The translations under genes and the position numbers were made by a program. A DNA stretch of 23,535 nt from an uncultured Prevotella sp. (GTDB lineage: Bacteria > Bacteroidota > Bacteroidia > Bacteroidales > Bacteroidaceae): the NCBI GenBank assembly GCA_937898715.1, contig CALEKA010000049.1, positions 1-23,535 on the forward strand, in the 5' to 3' direction. This document shows, one piece after another, positions 14,834 to 21,729 of the stretch. How positions within the stretch are numbered: the stretch's first letter is position 1; each line of letters starts with the position of its first letter. The notes beneath the pieces were generated by a model that saw only the letters and a program-made list of their open reading frames with translations, ran no database searches and was not told where the DNA came from.

Positions 14834-16924
14834 TTAATGACTACGACGATAGTTGAGAAACTCTTCTTTGCTTCCGTTGAACACGTTCACGTCGACCTCG
14901 CCATGTATTCCTCTCACGCGGCCGTAGGGGGTGAGTTGCCAGTGGAGCAACCTCACGTAGGGCTTAAATTCTCCGTAGCGTGCTATCCATACGTCGTAGT
15001 TTCTCAAGGCTGCGGGTGCATGCTTCAAGTGGTTGTTGACGAAGAGCTGACCGACATAGAGTATCGGTTTTTTGCCATGCCTTTGCTCTACGATGCGTAG
15101 CCACGCCATCACTTGTCGGAACAGGGCAGCATCGCCTCCCATATCGCGTATTTGCTTGTCGGAAGGCTCAAGGTCGAGCACAGGGGGCAGATCGGTGGGA
15201 GCTATCCAAGCCATCTTTAGGAAGTAAGCCGCCTGCTGTGCGCCCGATTTGCGGGTGCTGAAGAAGTGGTACGAACCTACTGCCACGCCATGCTTGCGCG
15301 CTTGTCGGAGGTCGGAAGGATAGTATTTATTGAACACCGTCTTGCCCTCGGTGGCTTTGATATAAGCGAACGATACGGGATAGTCCACTTTACCCTGCAC
15401 GCGACGACTGCCACCGCCCAAGCTGGTAATGCGCAGGTTGGACCAATCGATGCCATACTTGCGCTTGCCCTTCTCATGCTGATGGCGCGAGAGGTCGATG
15501 CCGTAAATGCGATCGGCGGTATAGATCATGCGTTCACCCTGGAAGTGATTATTCTTCCATGATCCACAGTGGACAATCTGTCGCCCATTCACGCTAAATC
15601 CGTGTCCGCTGCGCTTGCCCGCTTTCCATTCGCCTTCATAATAAGCTCCATCCTTTCCGTAGAACCGGCCCTGCCCTTTGGGGCGCATGAGCGAGTCGAG
15701 CTGTCCCACGTATAGACCTTCGTCTGTGGTGAGTTCGCCCTCGCCGATGGTGTCGGCATGCCACATGCCTCGCAGTGTGGTACCATCTTTTCGGGTCAGC
15801 ATGCCGTAGCCTTCACGCTTCAATTCCTTCGCTGTCTGCAAGGCTTCACCCTCGTAAAGAGCACTGTCGGCCATAAGGGTGCGCACACAGAGGAGCACTC
15901 TCTTGGGACGATCTTCCATGGATGTTTTTGGTGTAGTGCCACGTTGTCCTTTGATCCAAGCCTTAAAGTTTAAGCTCCACCATGCTGGCCAACAATGCAC
16001 CTTGCGCATGAGGCGTGCCACGCTGAGCGATGATATGCGCTTGCCTCCATGCTCTATGCCGCTGAGATGTCCCGATCTATTGACCCACGCCCCACCCTCA
16101 CACGCGGGAAAGAGGATCGCCTTGCGACTGACTTCTTGTGGCAACTGGCCGACAGACTGGCTTCCCAAGTCATTGAAAGCAAGCAACTTGCTGTTCAATC
16201 GGCGCACGCCAAAGCGATAGACCGAGAATCGGGTACTACCCACGGGGAGTGCCTCATCTGCTGTCTGCAAGAGAAGCAAACCATGATCGCGAGCCAACAA
16301 TCGTGCTCGGATGGGCTGTTGGGTATAAGGTGTTGTCAGCGCTGCATGAATTTGCATGGTGGCTTTGATGTGCGATGCGTCCTTGATGGCTCTGCGCACT
16401 TTCTGCAGTGCCGAGTCGGTCTGTTCCTTATGTATAGTGACCACGGTTCTGTAAGCCATCACGTCATTGTATCCATCATCTACCACGGTATGCGTGCGTG
16501 CATAATAGTTGAGTTCATCCTCTTCTGCCGTTTCTTTCTTCAGCCGCTTGGTGAGCAACGTATCGATGCGTTCAAGCCGAGCGAGTAGCGGTTTGCCCGT
16601 AATCTCGGAGGGAACTTCAGCGACTAATGTGTCGGTAGTAACAAGACAGCCGTTGTTTGATACAAAAACGCCCGTCTGATCACAATGGTCGTGCAGACTG
16701 TCGGCATGAATTGCCGCATTGCGCAAACTGTCATCGCGAAGCGAAAGGAATAGCGTATCCTTGGGTGCAAACACGATGGCATAGGCACCATGTGCTTGCA
16801 CTCGGCATAGCGCATCCATTTGTCTTTCTCGAGAGACAGGAATGAATATGTAAAGCGTCAGCACCACCAGCACGGCTACGACCGCAATGGCGACGGGTAT
16901 GATTATTTTCTTCTTTCTGATCAT
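14834..16924 (-). CDS. membrane-anchored protein: degenerate trypsin/HtrA-like domain, MORN repeats, GH25 lysozyme
   Basis: 696 residues. A lysine-rich start and one membrane helix (about 7-29) suggest a signal anchor with the rest in the periplasm. Residues about 75-310 resemble a chymotrypsin/HtrA fold: GVFVSNNGCLVTTDTLV (85-101) matches the strand-and-His region, HGLLLLQTADEALPVG (214-229) the Asp region, and PACEGGAWVNRSGHLSGI (273-290) the Ser region. In each, the catalytic residue is replaced (apparently His to Thr, Asp to Gly, Ser to Glu). About 355-470 are MORN-type repeats (EGYGMLTRKDG, GQGRFYGKDGAYYEGEWKAG). The C-terminus (474-696) is a complete GH25 muramidase domain: YGIDLSRHQ with D477, AYIKATEG, GSYHFF, and PVLDLEPSD with catalytic D584/E586. 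A role in peptidoglycan cleavage or remodelling is inferred. It seems to be transcribed alone. Confidence 0.85.
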   Translation of the reverse strand: MIRKKKIIIPVAIAVVAVLVVLTLYIFIPVSRERQMDALCRVQAHGAYAIVFAPKDTLFLSLRDDSLRNAAIHADSLHDHCDQTGVFVSNNGCLVTTDTLVAEVPSEITGKPLLARLERIDTLLTKRLKKETAEEDELNYYARTHTVVDDGYNDVMAYRTVVTIHKEQTDSALQKVRRAIKDASHIKATMQIHAALTTPYTQQPIRARLLARDHGLLLLQTADEALPVGSTRFSVYRFGVRRLNSKLLAFNDLGSQSVGQLPQEVSRKAILFPACEGGAWVNRSGHLSGIEHGGKRISSLSVARLMRKVHCWPAWWSLNFKAWIKGQRGTTPKTSMEDRPKRVLLCVRTLMADSALYEGEALQTAKELKREGYGMLTRKDGTTLRGMWHADTIGEGELTTDEGLYVGQLDSLMRPKGQGRFYGKDGAYYEGEWKAGKRSGHGFSVNGRQIVHCGSWKNNHFQGERMIYTADRIYGIDLSRHQHEKGKRKYGIDWSNLRITSLGGGSRRVQGKVDYPVSFAYIKATEGKTVFNKYYPSDLRQARKHGVAVGSYHFFSTRKSGAQQAAYFLKMAWIAPTDLPPVLDLEPSDKQIRDMGGDAALFRQVMAWLRIVEQRHGKKPILYVGQLFVNNHLKHAPAALRNYDVWIARYGEFKPYVRLLHWQLTPYGRVRGIHGEVDVNVFNGSKEEFLNYRRSH

Positions 16925-16935
16925 CGTTGTGCCCC

Positions 16936-16971
16936 GTAAGCATGAGGGACTTATCTTATGCTAATGCTTAC
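16936..16971 (-). other. inverted repeat in the leader of the GH25 gene
   Basis: GTAAGCAT (16936-16943) and ATGCTTAC (16964-16971) are perfect complements separated by 20 nt. The structure sits between the probable -7 box and the ATG, with its near edge 11 nt from the start codon, so it could affect translation or be an operator. Its regulator, if any, is unknown. Confidence 0.45.
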
Positions 16972-16977
16972 GAAGTG

Positions 16978-16985
16978 CGAAGTTA
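16978..16985 (-). promoter_or_regulatory. probable -7 box of the GH25 gene
   Basis: The minus strand reads TAACTTCG followed by C, one base from TAnnTTTG, 53 nt upstream of the ATG. No convincing -33 element was seen. Confidence 0.4.
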
Positions 16986-17238
16986 CAAAAAATATCTGAG
17001 TCTGTACTGTTTTTCTCTCACGCGTACGCGCGCATCAGTCGTTTTTTACTCCCCAAGAAGCGTCATCTTTCACTTTTCTTTCATACAGCATTGATTGTCA
17101 GCACCTTACGCAGTGCAAAGGCATAGCTTTCGCCTACACTTTTCCGTCACTATCTATGAGTTTCCACCAACGTTGCCAGAATGCTACAAGGATTAGTATC
17201 TGCTCCGTGGGCGACGCGTCTCGCGGCATGATAAGGAC

Positions 17239-17392
17239 GAAATTCAACGCGGACGAGGGATAATTTCAACGCGGACGAGGGATAATTTCAACACGGACAA
17301 GGGATAATTTCAACACGGACGAGGGATAATTTCAACGCGAACGAGGGATAATTTCAACGCGAACGAGGGATAATTTCAACACGGACGAGGGA
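17239..17392. repeat. 22-bp tandem array, seven units
   Basis: Six full units start at 17261, 17283, 17305, 17327, 17349 and 17371, each 22 bp, beginning TAATTTCAAC and ending with GACGAGGGA or a close variant. A degenerate first unit covers 17239-17260, and a partial one (TAATT) follows 17392. Variation is confined to a few positions (GCGGACGA, ACGGACAA, ACGGACGA, GCGAACGA). The period is not a multiple of three and there are no spacers, so it is neither coding nor CRISPR. It ends 199 bp upstream of the MATE start. Confidence 0.92.
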
Positions 17393-17393
17393 T

Positions 17394-17495
17394 AATTCCG
17401 TGCAATCAAGACTGAAGGAAGAGTGCAAGCAAAGTGCAAGTAGAGCATCTACATAATATCATGATTATCAAGGTGGTTCAGCCAATTCCGTGCAA
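17394..17495. repeat. 12-bp direct repeat with GTGCAAG words
   Basis: AATTCCGTGCAA occurs at 17394-17405 and again at 17484-17495, 90 bp apart. Two further GTGCAAG copies lie between them (about 17424 and 17434). The first copy directly abuts the 22-bp array. It could be a second degenerate repeat family or the scar of a lost insertion. Confidence 0.5.
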
Positions 17496-17578
17496 GATGC
17501 GAGTATATCAAGCCGAAAACATGCTGTAACGCGCGCGCGAGGATGCTATGCAGCACATGCTAATCTCACGGAATTTTG

Positions 17579-17586
17579 TAACTTTG
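17579..17586 (+). promoter_or_regulatory. -7 box directly in front of the MATE start codon
   Basis: TAACTTTG followed by C is a full TAnnTTTG match ending only 4 nt before the ATG at 17591. With transcription starting a few bases after the box, the mRNA would be leaderless or nearly so. No clear -33 TTTG was found. Confidence 0.55.
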
Positions 17587-17590
17587 CAGT

Positions 17591-18901
17591 ATGAATCGTC
17601 AAATACTCCACATAGCCCTACCGAGCATCGTGTCGAATATTACGGTGCCGCTACTTGCCCTGGCCGATACCACTATTGTGGGTCACCTGGGCAAGGCTTC
17701 CTATATCGGCGCGATAGCACTGGGCGGCATGGTGTTCAACATGGCTTACTGGCTGTTTGGATTCCTCCGCATGGGAACGGGAGGGCTCACGGCTCAAGCC
17801 TACGGCCGGGGCAATCAGCAAGAAGCCACATGCGTGCTGCTACGCTCACTGCTCGTGGCCACGTGTATATCGCTTTTACTGCTCGCATTGCAACGACCGA
17901 TAATCGACCTCACGCTCCACTTCGTAAGCGCCTCGCCCGAAGTGGCTGCACTCGCTCGCGCCTACTATCACGTGCTGATATGGGGCGCACCCGCCGTACT
18001 ATGGCTTTACAGCTTTACGGGATGGTTTCTGGGCATGCAGAATGCACGTGTGCCCATGGTAACGGCGATTGTGCAAAACGTGGTCAATGTGCTCGCGAGT
18101 TGCACACTCGTATTTATTTTCCACCTCAAGGTGGAGGGAGTGGCAGCTGGCACACTCATTGCGCAGTATGTGGGACTTTTCATTGCACTGGGGGTATGGA
18201 CATGGAAGCATCAAACTTCTGCACGAGGTATCAAGTGGCGCCATGTGATAGAGGCTTCGGCACTCAAAAAGTTTTTCGGCGTCAATCGCGACATCTTCTT
18301 GCGTACACTCTGCCTCATTGCAGTGACCACTTACTTCACCTCTTATGGGGCAGCACAGGGCGATCAAGTATTGGCTGCCAACACGTTGCTCATGCAGTTC
18401 TTCATCTTGTTCTCTTACGTAATGGACGGTTTTGCCTACGCTGGTGAGGCACTGGGCGGCCGATTCTACGGAGCACGTAGTACGACGGATTTCGCCAGGC
18501 TCACGCGCCATCTCTTTGGTTGGGGCACGGCTTTAGTCACGGTCTACACAATAGTCTACTTCGTTGGTGGGAACTCGCTGCTACGACTGCTCACCGACGA
18601 TGTTTCGGTCCAAGACTGTGCACGTCGATTCCTTCCCTACGCTTGCGCAGTGCCTGTGGCGAGTTTTACGGCATTCCTCTTCGACGGGCTCTTTATCGGC
18701 ACTACCTCTACGCGCCTTATGCTCCTAAGCATGATGACTGCTGCGGGAGCATTCTTTGCAGTTCTGGCGATTTTGCCCTCGAGCAATAGCGGACTTTGGA
18801 CGGCATTCATAGTCTATCTGGCATGCCGAGGCGGTGTGCAAACGATGCTTTTCCCGAAAGTGAAAAAGAAAATCGGGCTTTCAGCGTCAAGTACAGAATA
18901 A
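17591..18901 (+). CDS. MATE family efflux transporter, DinF type
   Basis: 436 residues with about twelve membrane helices, the usual MATE size. These inner-membrane proteins export drugs or metabolites in exchange for Na+ or H+. Family features: IALPSIVSNITVPLLALADTTIVGHLG in the first helices (8-34), GFLRMGTGGLTAQAYGRGN (57-75, the G-T-x-G-x-x-A-Q-x-x-G motif), GWFLGMQNARVPM (144-156), and near the middle MDGFAYAGEALGGRFYGA (280-297), characteristic of the DinF subgroup. The N-terminus MNRQILHIALP starts right at the first helix, supporting this start although the -7 box is only 4 nt away. It is followed by pyrH, 99 nt downstream, which has its own promoter box. Substrate unknown. Confidence 0.93.
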   Translation: MNRQILHIALPSIVSNITVPLLALADTTIVGHLGKASYIGAIALGGMVFNMAYWLFGFLRMGTGGLTAQAYGRGNQQEATCVLLRSLLVATCISLLLLALQRPIIDLTLHFVSASPEVAALARAYYHVLIWGAPAVLWLYSFTGWFLGMQNARVPMVTAIVQNVVNVLASCTLVFIFHLKVEGVAAGTLIAQYVGLFIALGVWTWKHQTSARGIKWRHVIEASALKKFFGVNRDIFLRTLCLIAVTTYFTSYGAAQGDQVLAANTLLMQFFILFSYVMDGFAYAGEALGGRFYGARSTTDFARLTRHLFGWGTALVTVYTIVYFVGGNSLLRLLTDDVSVQDCARRFLPYACAVPVASFTAFLFDGLFIGTTSTRLMLLSMMTAAGAFFAVLAILPSSNSGLWTAFIVYLACRGGVQTMLFPKVKKKIGLSASSTE

Positions 18902-18906
18902 ATCGT

Positions 18907-18914
18907 TAATTTTG
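18907..18914 (+). promoter_or_regulatory. -7 box of the pyrH promoter
   Basis: TAATTTTG followed by C, a full TAnnTTTG match, 5 nt after the MATE stop codon and 86 nt before the pyrH ATG. The leader would be about 80 nt and contains a small CCCGAGCGGG palindrome. No clear -33 element. Confidence 0.6.
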
Positions 18915-19000
18915 CCCAAACAAGATCGTCTTACAGAATTATATCATCCCGAGCGGGCGGCTATCTGCTGCGCGTTTCCTTAAAAACAGAATAGAAAACA

Positions 19001-19711
19001 ATGGCTAAATTCAAACGTATCCTCCTAAAGCTCAGCGGCGAAAGCCTGATGGGAGAACAGGGTTATGGCATCGACGTAAAGCGCCTTAACGAATATGCAG
19101 AACAGATCAAGGAAGCTCTGGCTATGGGCGTACAGATCAGCATCGTCATTGGCGGCGGTAACATCTTCCGCGGACTGAGCGGTGCGGGCAAGGGCTTCGA
19201 TCGCGTAAAGGGCGACCAGATGGGCATGTGCGCCACGGTGATCAATTCGCTCGCACTGAGTTCGGCTCTTGGCGCCATTGGTGTGAAGAGTCGCGTGCTC
19301 ACCGCTATCCGCATGGAGCCGATTGGTGAATTCTACAGCAAGTGGAAAGCCATCGAGGCTATGGAACAGAGCGAAGTGGCTATCATCAGCTGCGGCACGG
19401 GTAGCCCCTACTTCACCACCGATACGGGTTCTTCACTGCGCGGCATCGAGACAGAAGCCGACGTGATGCTCAAGGGCACTCGCGTAGACGGTGTCTACAC
19501 TGCCGATCCCGAAAAGGATCCTACGGCTACAAAGTTCGACGAGATTTCGTACGACGAGGTGTTGGCTCGTGGCCTCAAGGTGATGGATGTCACTGCCACG
19601 GCTATGTGTCGCGAGAACAAACTGCCGATCTACGTGTTCAACATGGACGTATATGGCAACCTCAAGAAGGTGCTCAGCGGCGAGAAGATTGGCACGTATG
19701 TGCATGCGTAA
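19001..19711 (+). CDS. pyrH: UMP kinase
   Basis: 236 residues, full length for bacterial UMP kinase, a hexameric cytoplasmic enzyme of the amino acid kinase fold that phosphorylates UMP to UDP with ATP and supplies pyrimidine nucleotides. Motifs: KLSGESLMG (10-18, phosphate-binding lysine and glycine loop), GGGNIFRG (51-58), GDQMGMCATVINSLAL (71-86), the nucleotide-binding GTGSPYFTTDT (132-142; a serine replaces the more usual asparagine), and RVDGVYTADPEKDP (161-174). It has its own promoter box after the MATE gene. The common partner frr is not next to it; instead an inverted 8-bp repeat array and amino acid permeases follow. Confidence 0.97.
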   Translation: MAKFKRILLKLSGESLMGEQGYGIDVKRLNEYAEQIKEALAMGVQISIVIGGGNIFRGLSGAGKGFDRVKGDQMGMCATVINSLALSSALGAIGVKSRVLTAIRMEPIGEFYSKWKAIEAMEQSEVAIISCGTGSPYFTTDTGSSLRGIETEADVMLKGTRVDGVYTADPEKDPTATKFDEISYDEVLARGLKVMDVTATAMCRENKLPIYVFNMDVYGNLKKVLSGEKIGTYVHA

Positions 19712-19725
19712 GCAGAGTACCACGA

Positions 19726-19907
19726 GTTGACGGGTTAACGGGTTAACGGGTAAGTTAGTCAAGCTATATCGCTCCCTATTAAGGAGGAAGTAGTGTAAGA
19801 CATATTTACTTGTTAACCCGTTAACTTGATTACCCGTTACCCCGTTAACTTGTTTACCCGTTCACCCGTTCACCCGTTCACCCGTTAACTTGTTTACCCG
19901 TTCACCC
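19726..19907. repeat. 8-bp GTTAAC-type tandem arrays in both orientations after pyrH
   Basis: Just after pyrH (19726-19754) three units of GTTAACGG type run in one direction. At 19808-19907 about 12.5 units of the complementary type (ACCCGTTA, ACCCGTTC, ACTTGTTA, ACTTGTTT) run in the opposite sense with strict 8-bp spacing. GTTAAC is itself a palindrome, and the two blocks can pair into a long hairpin around a 53-nt loop that contains CTCC-CTATTAA-GGAG. The structure may end the pyrH transcript, although there is no clean T-run. Confidence 0.85.
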
Positions 19908-19954
19908 TCTATGCTTTCATGCACAACAATAGACCACAATACAAAACATTTTGC

Positions 19955-19962
19955 TAATTTTG
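19955..19962 (+). promoter_or_regulatory. -7 box of the first permease gene
   Basis: TAATTTTG followed by C, a full TAnnTTTG match, 29 nt before the ATG, predicting a leader of about 22-25 nt. It lies just beyond the 8-bp repeat array. No clear -33 element. Confidence 0.6.
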
Positions 19963-19991
19963 CAGCATAAATACTGACAAAAGAGACCATA

Positions 19992-21650
19992 ATGGATTTA
20001 TTTGCTAAAAAAACGGCTGAAGAGCTGATAGAAGAAGCCAGCAACGATGGCGGCAAAGGATTGAAGCGTGTACTGGGTATGGGCGGCCTCATCGCACTCG
20101 GCGTAGGCGTGATTATAGGCGCTGGACTATTCTCGGTGACGGGCATCGTGGCAGGCGAGCATACAGGACCTGCCATTATTCTAAGTTTTGCCCTCGCAGC
20201 CGTATGCTGTGCGTTGGCAGCACTTTGCTATGCCGAGTTCGCTTCGATGATACCCGTAGCAGGGTCGGCCTATACGTATTCTTACTTTACGATGGGTGAA
20301 CTCGTGGCTTGGATTATCGGATGGGACCTCGTGCTGGAATACGCACTGGCGGCTATGACGGTGAGCATCTCGTGGAGCCGCTATTTCTGCGTGATTCTCC
20401 AAGATATCGGCATACGGCTACCTGTGGAGTGGACGGCATGTCCTGCCGATGGGGGCGTGTTCAACCTACCAGCTACACTGCTCATCGTGTTGCTCTCACT
20501 CATCCTGATGCGCGGCACAAAGGGCAGTTCTAAGTTCAACGATTTCTTGGTCGTGCTCAAGATTGCCGTAGTGCTGCTCTTTATCGGCATCGGTGTGCAG
20601 TATATGCGAGCCGACAATCTTACACCTTTCCTTCCAGCCAACACGGGAGTATTTGGTGAATACGGATGGTCGGGCGTGCTGCGCGGTGCAGCCATCGTGT
20701 TCTTCGCCTTCCTTGGGTTCGATGCCATCAGCACAGCGGCTCAGGAGACTAAGAATCCACGCCGCAACATGCCCATCGGCATCTTAGGATCTCTCCTCAT
20801 ATGCACCGTGCTCTACATGGCATTTGCACTGGTCATGACGGGGGTGGTAGACTACCATGCTTACAAGGGCGCCGACAGCATTGCACCCGCAGCAACTGCT
20901 ATCGCTCATATGGGCGATATGGGTCCAGACGGCACGATTGTTCCTGCATATCCCTGGCTCAATCGAGGCATCATCCTTGCCATCTTGATGGGCTACGCAA
21001 GCGTGGTGCTCGTCACGCTCTTAGGACAGAGCCGCGTGTTCTACAGCATGAGCCGCGACGGACTCTTACCCCCACTCTTCTCTCACCTACACAAGCGTTT
21101 TCATACTCCCGCACGCAGCAATCTGCTCTTCATGACCGTGATCGGACTGCTCGCTGGAGTGGTGCCTGCAAGCGTAGCAGGCGAGATGACGAGCATCGGC
21201 ACACTGCTGGCATTTGCCCTTGTATGCTTAGGCGTCATCGTCGTGCGACGCACTCAGCCCCACGCTCCACGCGGATTTAAGACTCCGTGGGTGCCTTGGA
21301 TTCCCGCCGCAGGCGTGCTCTGCTGCGTGAGCATGATGTTGTTCCTTCCCGCCGATACGTGGATCAGATTGGTCATGTGGATGCTTATCGGATTGGACAT
21401 ATATTCTTCGTACGGCGTGAAGCATAGCCACATCGGCGGAGGAACAGAGAAGCGCCACGGACAGACGGTGCTCAATGCCATTGCTGTGTTTGTAGCTGTG
21501 CTCTGTATCATCACGGCTTTCTGGCATCAGCAGACGTTGGGCTGGACTGCCGACAAGACGCTTTTCTGGATTGGCACCATCTTTGGATTGGTACATATAT
21601 TCTACTATCTGGTGAGAAGTTTTAGAATCTCCACCCCTCACAATCAGTAA
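19992..21650 (+). CDS. APC family amino acid permease (cationic amino acid transporter type), copy 1
   Basis: 552 residues with about 12-14 membrane helices, an inner-membrane secondary transporter of the APC superfamily, closest in style to YfnA/CAT-type permeases. Signatures: LIALGVGVIIGAGLFSVTG (33-51) in helix 1 with the unwound GVGVIIGAG substrate segment, EHTGPAI (56-62), YAEFASMIPVAGSAYTYSY (80-98), and helix 6 GFDAISTAAQETKNPRRNMP (242-261). The cytoplasmic N-terminus (MDLFAKKTAEEL) is shared with the next gene. The presence of CAT-type features suggests basic amino acids as substrate, but that is not proven. It has its own promoter box and is followed 79 nt later by a paralogue. Confidence 0.92.
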   Translation: MDLFAKKTAEELIEEASNDGGKGLKRVLGMGGLIALGVGVIIGAGLFSVTGIVAGEHTGPAIILSFALAAVCCALAALCYAEFASMIPVAGSAYTYSYFTMGELVAWIIGWDLVLEYALAAMTVSISWSRYFCVILQDIGIRLPVEWTACPADGGVFNLPATLLIVLLSLILMRGTKGSSKFNDFLVVLKIAVVLLFIGIGVQYMRADNLTPFLPANTGVFGEYGWSGVLRGAAIVFFAFLGFDAISTAAQETKNPRRNMPIGILGSLLICTVLYMAFALVMTGVVDYHAYKGADSIAPAATAIAHMGDMGPDGTIVPAYPWLNRGIILAILMGYASVVLVTLLGQSRVFYSMSRDGLLPPLFSHLHKRFHTPARSNLLFMTVIGLLAGVVPASVAGEMTSIGTLLAFALVCLGVIVVRRTQPHAPRGFKTPWVPWIPAAGVLCCVSMMLFLPADTWIRLVMWMLIGLDIYSSYGVKHSHIGGGTEKRHGQTVLNAIAVFVAVLCIITAFWHQQTLGWTADKTLFWIGTIFGLVHIFYYLVRSFRISTPHNQ

Positions 21651-21674
21651 GCAAAGACTAAACGAACACTATAA

Positions 21675-21700
21675 AGAGAGCAATGATGAAGTAGCTCTCT
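21675..21700 (+). other. hairpin between the two permease genes
   Basis: AGAGAGC (21675-21681) pairs with GCTCTCT (21694-21700) across a 12-nt loop. It lies 24 nt after the first permease stop and 29 nt before the second start, flanked by two copies of AAAGACTAAAC (about 21655 and 21715). It may be a weak terminator or processing site that sets the ratio of the two permeases. No TAnnTTTG box is present in the gap, so the pair is probably one transcript. Confidence 0.5.
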
Positions 21701-21729
21701 ATTCTACACAACATAAAGACTAAACTGAG

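Larger units (their letters stand above)
16925..17590. other. 666-bp intergenic region between the GH25 gene and the MATE gene
   Basis: Divergent gap without a credible gene. From the GH25 side it holds a leader hairpin and promoter (16936-16985), then about 250 bp in which I see nothing (16986-17238), then seven 22-bp tandem repeats (17239-17392), then a stretch rich in GTGCAAG words with a 12-bp direct repeat (17394-17495), and finally the MATE promoter. A GC-alternating stretch (GCGCGCGCG, about 17531-17539) lies 50 bp before the MATE gene. Confidence 0.7.

Noticed and set aside
17239..17392. CRISPR array
   Set aside because: Units abut directly with no unique spacers and no cas genes lie nearby; it is a simple tandem repeat.
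17548..18447. 299-residue ORF overlapping the MATE gene in another frame
   Set aside because: The MATE frame has clear membrane helices and family motifs; the alternative reads as a random, cysteine- and histidine-rich sequence.
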